NCBI GenBank assembly: GCA_030145595.1
Contig: JAQYVG010000199.1
Coordinates: forward strand, 1-6,326
Length of the DNA: 6,326 bases
Reading direction: 5' to 3'
From: Desulfobacterales bacterium
GTDB lineage: Bacteria > Desulfobacterota > Desulfobacteria > Desulfobacterales > UBA11574
Positions 1 through 6,215 of the stretch are shown piece by piece. The number at the start of each line of letters is the position of its first letter. Position 1 is the first letter of the stretch. The position numbers and the translations under genes are program-made. The notes under the pieces are model-generated. The model had not been told where the DNA came from. It saw nothing but the letters and a program-made list of their open reading frames with translations, and made no database searches.

Positions 1-2076
1 CATTTGGGCCTTCTTGCTTTTCCAGCGCTTATCCGCAATTTCCAGATCTTCTTGAAATATCCTGAATTTTCCAAAAAAATAAATCTTCAAGGCCGGCGCT
101 TGAGATTTTAGGGTTGCATTTTGATTTTCAGAAGGGGTTTCACTAATCATAATGTTGCCGGGTTCCGGCAATAACTTTATGTATTCTCCGGGTTCCGATC
201 CGTTTTTACCCAGCAGACGGCAGGCGTCTGAAAACGCTTGAGCATTTAAATAATGCTGAAAATCTTTTTCATTTAAACCGCTGATTTCCAGCAGTCCGGC
301 CGCATGTTTATAGAGCTCCAAAACCGTTTGACAGTCCAATTCGATTTTGAGCTTCTTTTGCAGAAAATCGCGGAAAAGCTGGTGACAGGCATACCAATCG
401 CCTTCTTCATCAAGGGAGCTGGTAAAAAGATGATTGTCTTCAAGGTCTTTCAGTATTTCTTTTGAATTACTTATTTTCAAAAATTGATCGCAAAATTCAG
501 GTTGAAGCCGGGGAAAGATAGACGTTTTAATCAGAAATTCTTTTTTCTCGTCCGTCAGCGAATCATAGACATTTTCCTCCAGATAACTGAAGATTAGCTT
601 GTCAGAACCTTGCAGTTTTGACAAAAGGTTTTCAATCTCAGCAGGTTTTTTCCCTCTTAATGCGTGGTAAAAAAGAATTAGACCCGATACCCAGCCTTCG
701 GTTTTTTGGTGTAGAATCTCAAGGGTTTCCCGGTTCAAAAAAATGTTGAACATCTGTGAATAGAGCCGATTGATTTCATCAAGTGTGAAAGCAAGATCCT
801 CTTCCTTTATATCTACCACTTCCCTGGCAGCTCTTAACCGGGATAGCGGCAAATCGATGTCAAGTCGGCTGACAAGGACCAAATGAACCGACGGCGGAAG
901 ATGGGCAAGCAAAAATTCCATGGATGATTTTATCTCACGGCTGTCTTGAACTGCATGGTAATCGTCAAGGACAATAATCAGATCTTTTTTTGCGCCATTT
1001 TCCAGCTCGTTTACGAATATGGTGAGAGCAGCTTCCCGGTTTTGGTCCCGGTTTTGCTTTTTGGCCAGCCACCTGAATGTTACAGCTCCGAACCCCGGCA
1101 AATATTGCTTAAGACCGGCTGTAAGATAACTCAGGAAGATTAAAAAGTCCCTGTCCGATTTATCCAGACGGTACCATAGAATGTTCGGATTCAAATAACC
1201 GCCGGTCTGCGCCATCAGGGTCGTCTTGCCGAAGCCTGCTCCTGCGGTTATGGTCGTAAGTCTTTTTTGAGAAATCCGGGCCAGCAGTGGATACAATCTT
1301 TTCCTGGTGATGGTCTCGGTTGCTTGAGGGGCAAGAAGTTTAGAGCTCAATATATTAATTCTTCGAGATCTATTGATCTGCAGCAGATCAGGCCTTAGCT
1401 CAAAAAGAAACAAAAACACCGCGGCGTTGAGGATAAATAGACCCATTACACTAATAGGGCCTAAGGGTACAGTTTCTCCCCACGTCCTTGTCCCGCGATA
1501 CCTGGGGTCCAGGCTGATAACCTTTATATTATCCTCAAAAGCCTCTGTTCTTTTTCCGATCTCCAGGTAGGTTTTGGACCTCGTTCTATAAGCATCGGAC
1601 ATTGTTCTAGGATCAGCCCAAATTTCGATGGCCCTGGTAGAATCACGGATAGCTTCTTCATATTTGCCGAGCAAGCGAAAAGCTTCCGCACGATTGGCAT
1701 AAGCACAGGCTATTTCAGGTTCCATATCGATAGTGCGCGTAAAATTATGGATGGCCGGTTGATAGATCCCGCTTTTCAAAAAAGCCATCCCCAGCATCCT
1801 GTAGCCATCAGATTGAGCAGGGGCAAGTTCTACGTATTTTTGAAAATCCTGAATAACCTTGTCATATTTTTCCTGAAAGTAATAGAGCAAACCCCGTTTT
1901 TCATAGACATCCACCAAGGCTGGATCCAGTTTCAAAGCCTCGGTAAAGTATTTGATTTTTTTGGAAGTAGCCGAGCTTGCCAGGCCCATATTGAAGTATT
2001 TCATGGCATCCATGTCATTTGCCTGGGCCGCTACCAACCCGACGAACATCAAGAAGAAAAATGTTAATTTTCTCAT
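1..2076 (-). CDS. Membrane-spanning TPR / MalT-like STAND ATPase / SARP-type transcription regulator (partial, 3' end outside window)
   Basis: The frame is open for 692 codons from the ATG at 2076 and leaves the window at base 1; I checked every codon and found no stop or frameshift. Residues 1-19 (MRKLTFFFLMFVGLVAAQA) look like a signal peptide with an AQA cleavage site. Residues about 25-191 form some five TPR units, clearest at 53-86, 87-120 and 121-154. Residues about 205-226 form a hydrophobic helix followed by basic residues (R236, R238, R239). A MalT-type STAND ATPase follows: P-loop AGAGFGKTT (278-286), Walker B LIIVLDD (366-372), LPPSVHLVLVSR (393-404), TEGW (459-462) and HQLFRDFL (565-572). 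From residue 662, LKIYFFGKFRIF and later RWKSKKAQ match the start of SARP/OmpR-like winged helices. Known relatives bind ATP, oligomerise and activate transcription. The inferred topology is a periplasmic TPR sensor and cytoplasmic effector. About 200 or more residues are probably missing. The target genes and ligand are unknown. Confidence 0.88.
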   Translation of the reverse strand, partial: MRKLTFFFLMFVGLVAAQANDMDAMKYFNMGLASSATSKKIKYFTEALKLDPALVDVYEKRGLLYYFQEKYDKVIQDFQKYVELAPAQSDGYRMLGMAFLKSGIYQPAIHNFTRTIDMEPEIACAYANRAEAFRLLGKYEEAIRDSTRAIEIWADPRTMSDAYRTRSKTYLEIGKRTEAFEDNIKVISLDPRYRGTRTWGETVPLGPISVMGLFILNAAVFLFLFELRPDLLQINRSRRINILSSKLLAPQATETITRKRLYPLLARISQKRLTTITAGAGFGKTTLMAQTGGYLNPNILWYRLDKSDRDFLIFLSYLTAGLKQYLPGFGAVTFRWLAKKQNRDQNREAALTIFVNELENGAKKDLIIVLDDYHAVQDSREIKSSMEFLLAHLPPSVHLVLVSRLDIDLPLSRLRAAREVVDIKEEDLAFTLDEINRLYSQMFNIFLNRETLEILHQKTEGWVSGLILFYHALRGKKPAEIENLLSKLQGSDKLIFSYLEENVYDSLTDEKKEFLIKTSIFPRLQPEFCDQFLKISNSKEILKDLEDNHLFTSSLDEEGDWYACHQLFRDFLQKKLKIELDCQTVLELYKHAAGLLEISGLNEKDFQHYLNAQAFSDACRLLGKNGSEPGEYIKLLPEPGNIMISETPSENQNATLKSQAPALKIYFFGKFRIFQEDLEIADKRWKSKKAQM

Positions 2077-2122
2077 ATTATTACCATTTTTTATAATTGG
2101 TTGCCTGAAAGCGACATATTCC

Positions 2123-2151
2123 TCTAAATAGTATTTTATTAATTCTGTCAA
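2123..2151 (-). promoter_or_regulatory. Candidate sigma-70-type promoter for the STAND regulator
   Basis: On the minus strand a perfect TTGACA (2146-2151) is followed after 17 bases by TTTAGA (2123-2128), a poor -10 match. Transcription would begin near 2116, giving a leader of about 40 bases before the ATG at 2076. That ATG has no purine-rich Shine-Dalgarno in front of it, which suggests weak translation. The promoter lies between the transporter's 3' hairpin and the regulator, so the regulator can be transcribed on its own. Confidence 0.5.
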
Positions 2152-2212
2152 TAGTTTACTTAAACAAAGCATCCGGGTCAAGAACGAGTTTCTACTTACC
2201 GAATTGGATGCA

Positions 2213-2239
2213 GACGGGAAGGATTCGCTCCTTCCCGTC
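2213..2239. terminator. Perfect 11-bp hairpin after the transporter gene, probable transcript end
   Basis: GACGGGAAGGA (2213-2223) and TCCTTCCCGTC (2229-2239) pair perfectly around the 5-base loop TTCGC. It begins 40 bases past the transporter stop codon. The T-run expected of an intrinsic terminator (TTTTT, 2240-2244) follows the stem on the plus strand. On the minus strand, where the genes lie, the stem is followed by TGCATCC with no T-run. It may therefore protect the 3' end of the transporter mRNA or terminate weakly in that direction, and terminate plus-strand antisense transcripts efficiently. A weaker 6-bp hairpin (CGATTC 2251-2256 with GAATCG 2265-2270) lies between it and the stop codon. 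Confidence 0.65.
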
Positions 2240-2278
2240 TTTTTAATTAACGATTCTTCTATCCGAATCGATCCGGTT

Positions 2279-3559
2279 CTATGCTACCGCCTTTTGAGGT
2301 TTTTTGGTGATTAAGGCAATAACAATAGCTAAGATGAGCAGTCCGCCGGCGATGTAAAAGGCCCCGTCATAAGAACCGGTTGCGTCTCTGATTCTACCTG
2401 CCAGCTTGGGCATGAATGCACCCATCCCCCAGCCTAAAAAGACCAATCCGTAGTTCATACCCAGGTTCTTGGGGCCGTAAAAATCAGCCGTATAAGAGGG
2501 CATCAAAGCCAGACCGCCGCCGTAAACCCAGTAGGCTATCATACAGGCCGTGAATGCCATGGGAAGCGACTTGGCTGCAATCATCATGGGTAGTGTAAAC
2601 ATACACAGAGCAGCGGCACCGGCATTGAGCATGTAGGCTTTGTCCCTGCCGATAATGTCCGAGTACTTGCCTGTTCCGACCCGGCCCGCGGCGTTCATGA
2701 AACCGCCGGCAGCCACCAGGATAAAGCCGCTCTCCAAGAAGGGCTTAACGATCTTGGCAGCATGACCGATGATGAGCAGACCGGCCTGGGTGTTCAGGCA
2801 AAAAAGGGCGATCAGGGCGTAGAACTGCCAGGTTCCGGCCATTTCTCCCGGGCTCCAGTCAACCGCGGATGCGGCCGCTGCTTTGGCTGCCGCTGTTGTC
2901 GGCTGGGGCGGCACATACCCCTCTTCCGGCCATGCCAGAAACTGGGCCGCAATGCCGATAACGATCAGGTAAACAACACCCAGTAACAGGAAGGAAAAAG
3001 AGAGGGAGTAGCTTACGATCAGATACTTGAGGAGCGGGGCCACGTAAAATGCCGCGCCACCGTAACCCGCAACGGTAATCCCGATCATGACGCCTACCTG
3101 GTGCGGTCCGACCCATCTTCTTGTTGCCGGAACCGGAGCAGCATAAGCGATACCCATGGCGATGCCGCCGCCAACTCCAAAACCCCACAGGATTCCGGCG
3201 TAGGAATGCGCCGTGCCGGCAATGATCATACCCAGCCCCATGAAGACGGCACCGATAGTACCGGCCACCGAGGGTCCATATTTATCCTGGATCTTTCCGC
3301 CGGGAATCATGAGCAGGGCAAAGATTATAATACACAATGATTTAGGGTTAGAAGCCTGCTCCGTCGTCAGAGCGCCGGCCCAGCCGTGGGCCTTCATGTA
3401 AGCGTCGTTTGTGAGGTACTTGAGCCAGACGGACCAAGCGTACAGAACACCCAGACATAAGTTGATGATCGTTCCTGCTAGAATAACGGCCCATCCCCGT
3501 CCGGGGATTGAGTCTACGGGTTGATTAAACCCTTTAGCATATTTACCAAATAATGCCAT
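2279..3559 (-). CDS. OFA (oxalate/formate antiporter) family MFS transporter
   Basis: This complete 426-residue protein is a typical length for the family and has twelve predicted membrane helices, roughly 22-45, 74-91, 97-116, 121-142, 154-175, 187-210, 243-265, 277-295, 308-330, 334-357, 366-387 and 399-418. The N-terminal GWAVILAGTIINLCLGVLYAWSV (split 22-32 and 33-44) is the hallmark of the OFA group. GGKIQDKYG (87-95) is MFS motif A in loop 2-3, and GRVGTGKYSDIIGR (292-305) is its counterpart after helix 8. An Ala-rich cytoplasmic linker (about 211-240) joins the two halves. Family members exchange or import small mono- and dicarboxylates such as oxalate, formate, lactate or pyruvate across the inner membrane. 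R293 may correspond to substrate-binding Arg272 of OxlT, but I see no lysine in the first part of helix 11 to match Lys355, so oxalate is not a safe assignment. The ATG is fixed by an AAGGAGGT six bases upstream. The gene ends in TAG. Confidence 0.92.
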   Translation of the reverse strand: MALFGKYAKGFNQPVDSIPGRGWAVILAGTIINLCLGVLYAWSVWLKYLTNDAYMKAHGWAGALTTEQASNPKSLCIIIFALLMIPGGKIQDKYGPSVAGTIGAVFMGLGMIIAGTAHSYAGILWGFGVGGGIAMGIAYAAPVPATRRWVGPHQVGVMIGITVAGYGGAAFYVAPLLKYLIVSYSLSFSFLLLGVVYLIVIGIAAQFLAWPEEGYVPPQPTTAAAKAAAASAVDWSPGEMAGTWQFYALIALFCLNTQAGLLIIGHAAKIVKPFLESGFILVAAGGFMNAAGRVGTGKYSDIIGRDKAYMLNAGAAALCMFTLPMMIAAKSLPMAFTACMIAYWVYGGGLALMPSYTADFYGPKNLGMNYGLVFLGWGMGAFMPKLAGRIRDATGSYDGAFYIAGGLLILAIVIALITKKPQKAVA

Positions 3560-3565
3560 TTGTAC

Positions 3566-3573
3566 ACCTCCTT
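3566..3573 (-). promoter_or_regulatory. Strong Shine-Dalgarno of the OFA transporter
   Basis: AAGGAGGT on the minus strand lies six bases from the ATG at 3559. This supports both the chosen start and high translation. It overlaps by one base the TAA of a nine-codon minus-strand frame (3573-3599, MKIAKFLT), an arrangement that would allow translational coupling if that peptide were made. Confidence 0.8.
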
Positions 3574-3625
3574 TAGGTTAGAAATTTTGCGATCTTCATT
3601 TATTTTTCTGTAATTGATATATGAA

Positions 3626-3638
3626 TCACCTCCTTTCA
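3626..3638 (-). promoter_or_regulatory. Orphan extended Shine-Dalgarno in the transporter leader
   Basis: GAAAGGAGGTGAT on the minus strand is complementary over 13 bases to the conserved 3' tail of 16S rRNA, better than the gene's own ribosome site. No ATG, GTG or TTG stands at a normal distance after it, and the transporter start is 66 bases further on. It could be a ribosome standby site, serve a leader peptide with an unusual start, or be the remains of an earlier start. The match is seen directly; the function is inferred. Confidence 0.4.
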
Positions 3639-3929
3639 TGACGTATAATTTTTTCCTGTAGAATTTGTACAAAAAAGCCTTTAACAGAATATTTCACGAA
3701 CCCAAGGCATAGGTCATTTCGTCTTCTTTTGCGCGATTTCGAATTTCTCGTGGCTAATTTATCTCGGTTTGCTAGAATATAGCGGTCTTAAACTATACTA
3801 GAATTAATTTTGGACTAATAATTGCGTAATATGGATTTTTTTTTGATTTAATGTCAGGAGCACGTATTAAAAATACGCAATGGAGGAGTGTAATTTTTAG
3901 CAGGATGAAAACTTTATTTTGTCCTGAAA

Positions 3930-3947
3930 AACCTGGTTCTCTGGGCC
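3930..3947 (+). repeat. 18-base direct repeat, copy 1
   Basis: AACCTGGTTCTCTGGGCC matches the copy at 4197-4214 at 16 of 18 bases in the same orientation. The pair brackets the large inverted repeat. It could mark the borders of an inserted element or belong to a short dispersed motif. Confidence 0.6.
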
Positions 3948-3987
3948 AGATCAGAGGCCTGTGGCTCTGCCGAAATAAATTGATACA

Positions 3988-4153
3988 AAATTCGAAGCAT
4001 GAAATTCGAAATACGAAACAAACTCTAATGACCAAAATTCTAATGTTCCAAACAAATAACCCTTATGCAGCAAATACTTTCTTGCGTGTTTTGAGCATTT
4101 GAGCATTCGAATTTAGGATTTGTTTCGGATTTCGATATTCGAATTTCGGATTT
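3988..4153. repeat. Large imperfect inverted repeat, REP/MITE-like
   Basis: The left arm 3988-4053 and the right arm 4088-4153 are each 66 bases and are imperfect reverse complements around a 34-base loop. The best-matched stretch is GAAATACGAAACAAA (4007-4021 region) against GAAATCCGAAACAAA in the complemented right arm. The arms are built from iterated GAAATTCGAAA-type units. From memory, GAAATCCGAAATTCGAAAC-like sequence is scattered in intergenic regions of several deltaproteobacterial genomes, which would make this a member of a dispersed non-coding family; I cannot verify that here. It lies 70 bases beyond the transglycosylase stop codon, so the transcript could fold into a long 3' stem. 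Confidence 0.65.
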
Positions 4154-4168
4154 AACCCGTTCAACAGT

Positions 4169-4188
4169 AAAACATCCCCTTCCAGGGG
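4169..4188 (-). terminator. Weak candidate terminator of the transglycosylase gene
   Basis: On the minus strand, CCCC-TGGAA-GGGG (4176-4188) is followed two bases later by GTTTTA. The stem has only four G-C pairs and the T-run is short, so termination would be inefficient. It begins 35 bases past the stop codon; the larger inverted repeat beyond it may do more. Confidence 0.3.
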
Positions 4189-4196
4189 TAAACCAA

Positions 4197-4214
4197 AGCC
4201 TGGTTCTCCGGGCC
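4197..4214 (+). repeat. 18-base direct repeat, copy 2
   Basis: AGCCTGGTTCTCCGGGCC matches 3930-3947 with two differences. It ends eight bases short of the transglycosylase stop codon, outside the coding sequence. Confidence 0.6.
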
Positions 4215-4222
4215 GGTATTCT

Positions 4223-6064
4223 TTATTCCACGTATAGTGTCTGGCCCGGATATATTGTGCTTCTGGTTGTCAGGCGATTGATACGCAGGAAGCGTTTCAG
4301 GGACATTTTATGTCTCTGGGCGATATGAAAAGAACTGTCTCCACGTTTGACCGCGTAAGTCTTTAAGGTCTCGCCGGAGGTACTTTCACCCTTGAACCCG
4401 GGAATCTTTAAAACCTGACCGATGGAAAGATTTGTAGTCGTCAAATGGTTGAGCCCCTGAATTTTTTTGGTAGTTGTGCCATACCGGTTGGCTATTATCC
4501 AGAGTGAGTCACCGCTCTTTACAGTATGAACTGCCGGGTGTCCGGGCAAGGGTTTGTCGTCTTTTTTAGATATGTAGACGACGGTACCTTTCCGCGGTAT
4601 TTTTAGCTTCTTGCCGGCAACGATAAAGTGTCGTCTGCGAATATTGTTGGCCCGCGCGATGCTTGTAACACTGGTGCGGTATTTTTCGGCAATAGTTGAA
4701 AGGCTCTCACCGCGTTTAACACGGTGATAGACATAGGCACGCTGGGGCGGATGGGATACGGGGATCTTGACCAGTTGCGCCAATAGCGCTTCACCTTTGC
4801 CCGGTGGAACCCTCAAAGGGTACTCTTCCGGGGGCAGTATGTTGTAACGGAGTTCGGGGTTCAGCCCCTTTAGTATTTTTTCAGTTATGCCGGTTTCTTT
4901 GGCAACATCCCGCAAGTGAACCTGTTTGGATACCGATACGACTTCATATTCCCAGGGCGGGTCGAATTCTAATGAATCGAAACCGTATTTCTCAAGATTT
5001 TTGACGATGTGAAGTGTGGCCAAGTATCTGGGGACATACCTTGCGGTTTCCGAAGGAAGACGCTCATATAAGTCCCAGAAGTTGTCAAGATAATTGATGT
5101 TCTGGTTCCGGATGACTCGCAGGACCTTGCCTTCCCCACAGTTATAACCTGCCAGAACGGTGGACCAGTCACCGAAAATTTGATGCAATTCCTTTAAATA
5201 AGCGATGGCGGCATGGGTTGCTTTAACCGGATCAATGCGTTCGTCGATGAATTGATTGCGTTTAAGGCCGAACTTGTATCCGGTTGAGGGAATAAATTGC
5301 CATAGACCAAGGGCGCGAGCTCTTGAAAGTGCATTAACCTTGAACCCGCTCTCGATCAGCGGCAGCCAGGACAATTCAACCGGAAGACCGGCTTCTTTCA
5401 GAGCTGAAACGATCATGGGGCGATATATGCCGGAGCGTTTATACGATGCAATGAAAAAACTTTTCTCATTTTTTTTGGTAAAGCGGTCGATTTCGGACTG
5501 GACGTGTTTATTCATCACCATAGGAATGGCGTTATGGTTTCCATTGACGACAATATTGCGGGATGCGTAAATCTCAAGGATACGTTTTGAGATCATAAAA
5601 CGCAGATCTTCTTTCTGCTGGATTAGCTTGGGGTCGTCAAGCGTATCGATTTCCACGATTAAAGAGTATGCCAGATCCAGGGTTTCCAGGGCGTTTTCAA
5701 GCTCTCCTTTTTGCCATAAATCCTGGGATACACGGCAGAAATCGAGCGCTTCATCCAGGACGGCCTGGATTAATTTTGCTTGATCAGCAAGCCCTTTTGC
5801 ATTGTCGGCTGACTTTCCAATATCATTTTCTTCGGAAACAGCGCTGTTGTCTGCTTCCAGAGGAGCGCCAGACTGTGAGGGCTGCTTGTTTTGGGACCCG
5901 GTTTCTGCGGATGATCCCGTTACGGGCGTAACGCTGTTTTCAGACTGTATATTATTATCATCCCGGGCTACGGGTGTTTTATATAAAGACTGTAAGGACT
6001 GCACGCATCCGTTCGACAGTAACAGCAGCATAACCGGCAGAAAAAGAATAGGTAACCGTTTCAA
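4223..6064 (-). CDS. mltD: MltD-like lipoprotein lytic transglycosylase with three LysM domains
   Basis: This complete 613-residue enzyme is predicted to cleave the MurNAc-GlcNAc bond of peptidoglycan, forming 1,6-anhydro ends, while anchored to a membrane facing the periplasm. Residues 1-20 form a signal ending LLLLSNGC, a near-consensus lipobox with Cys20. A polar, low-complexity linker (about 30-95) and a helical region (95-165) follow. The SLT catalytic domain spans about 208-330, with the catalytic glutamate E238 in LPLIESGF, then ALGLWQFIPSTG (251-262) and AGYNCGEGKV (305-314). Residues 373-420 resemble the degenerate LysM-like segment of MltD. Clear LysM peptidoglycan-binding domains lie at about 444-490, 511-555 and 568-612. 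E. coli MltD is about 450 residues, so this one is longer, mainly from the linker and an added LysM. The start is TTG: an in-frame TGA lies five codons upstream, and AAGGAA (6071-6076) sits six bases away. No partner gene adjoins it. The symbol is assigned by family resemblance. Confidence 0.9.
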   Translation of the reverse strand: MKRLPILFLPVMLLLLSNGCVQSLQSLYKTPVARDDNNIQSENSVTPVTGSSAETGSQNKQPSQSGAPLEADNSAVSEENDIGKSADNAKGLADQAKLIQAVLDEALDFCRVSQDLWQKGELENALETLDLAYSLIVEIDTLDDPKLIQQKEDLRFMISKRILEIYASRNIVVNGNHNAIPMVMNKHVQSEIDRFTKKNEKSFFIASYKRSGIYRPMIVSALKEAGLPVELSWLPLIESGFKVNALSRARALGLWQFIPSTGYKFGLKRNQFIDERIDPVKATHAAIAYLKELHQIFGDWSTVLAGYNCGEGKVLRVIRNQNINYLDNFWDLYERLPSETARYVPRYLATLHIVKNLEKYGFDSLEFDPPWEYEVVSVSKQVHLRDVAKETGITEKILKGLNPELRYNILPPEEYPLRVPPGKGEALLAQLVKIPVSHPPQRAYVYHRVKRGESLSTIAEKYRTSVTSIARANNIRRRHFIVAGKKLKIPRKGTVVYISKKDDKPLPGHPAVHTVKSGDSLWIIANRYGTTTKKIQGLNHLTTTNLSIGQVLKIPGFKGESTSGETLKTYAVKRGDSSFHIAQRHKMSLKRFLRINRLTTRSTIYPGQTLYVE

Positions 6065-6142
6065 ATCAGTTTCCTTTCAAAAACAGATTGACTATAATAG
6101 GTAAAAAGGGTTTAGAAATACAGTCTTTAATTGTTATGAAGC

Positions 6143-6171
6143 CTTTTATCACAGGATATTGTATTTGTCAA
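6143..6171 (-). promoter_or_regulatory. Sigma-70-type promoter for the transglycosylase
   Basis: On the minus strand TTGACA (6166-6171) is followed after 17 bases by TAAAAG (6143-6148), preceded by TG one base away, giving an extended -10. The leader would be about 70 bases. A second extended -10, TGGTATACT, occurs about 35 bases further upstream without a recognisable -35. Confidence 0.55.
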
Positions 6172-6215
6172 TTGCATAGTATACCATATACAGGTATTGC
6201 TGCGTTGTCCATTAG

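Larger units (their letters stand above)
3640..4222. other. Long intergenic region without a convincing gene
   Basis: This A/T-rich spacer separates the transporter leader from the 3' end of the transglycosylase gene. Its right half is taken up by a large inverted repeat and flanking direct repeats listed separately. The left half (3640-3929) should hold the transporter promoter, but I find no good -35/-10 pair; TTGTAC followed 16 bases later by AATTAT, just upstream of the orphan Shine-Dalgarno, is the best and is weak. A small hairpin, CGTATT-AAA-AATACG, lies at 3863-3877. The open frames of about 80 codons on both strands (3793-4102) read through the repeats, lack ribosome sites and do not resemble any protein. 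Confidence 0.6.

Noticed and set aside
1380..1450. A gene boundary between a TPR protein and a separate MalT-like regulator
   Set aside because: Codon-by-codon reading shows no stop across the junction, and the intervening residues form a plausible membrane helix and basic stop-transfer sequence.
946..2067. Plus-strand open frames at 946-1143, 1373-1570 and 1747-2067 and a minus-strand frame at 1524-1706
   Set aside because: They are shadows of the 692-codon minus-strand regulator frame, which carries clear TPR and STAND motifs; none has a ribosome site or recognisable protein sequence.
2091..2117. Eight-residue leader peptide MSLSGNQL with AGAGGA in front, upstream of the regulator
   Set aside because: It is very short, its ribosome site overlaps the candidate -10 region, and nothing suggests attenuation.
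2077..2172. An upstream in-frame ATG at 2172 that would lengthen the regulator by 32 residues
   Set aside because: It would put a charged stretch in front of the signal peptide, lies upstream of the promoter candidate and has no Shine-Dalgarno.
3514..3639. 41-residue minus-strand frame beginning MKGGDSYINY and overlapping the transporter start
   Set aside because: The strong Shine-Dalgarno is inside its first codons, not before them, and the sequence lacks a membrane helix or known family; its 3' part is the transporter in another frame.
3793..4102. Minus-strand frame 3793-4035 and plus-strand frame 3851-4102 in the spacer
   Set aside because: Both are read through the inverted repeat and low-complexity DNA and look like by-products of a non-coding repeat.
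3988..4153. Possible CRISPR array from the iterated GAAAT/CGAAA units
   Set aside because: The units are short, irregular and arranged as two inverted arms, with no constant repeats and equal spacers and no cas genes.
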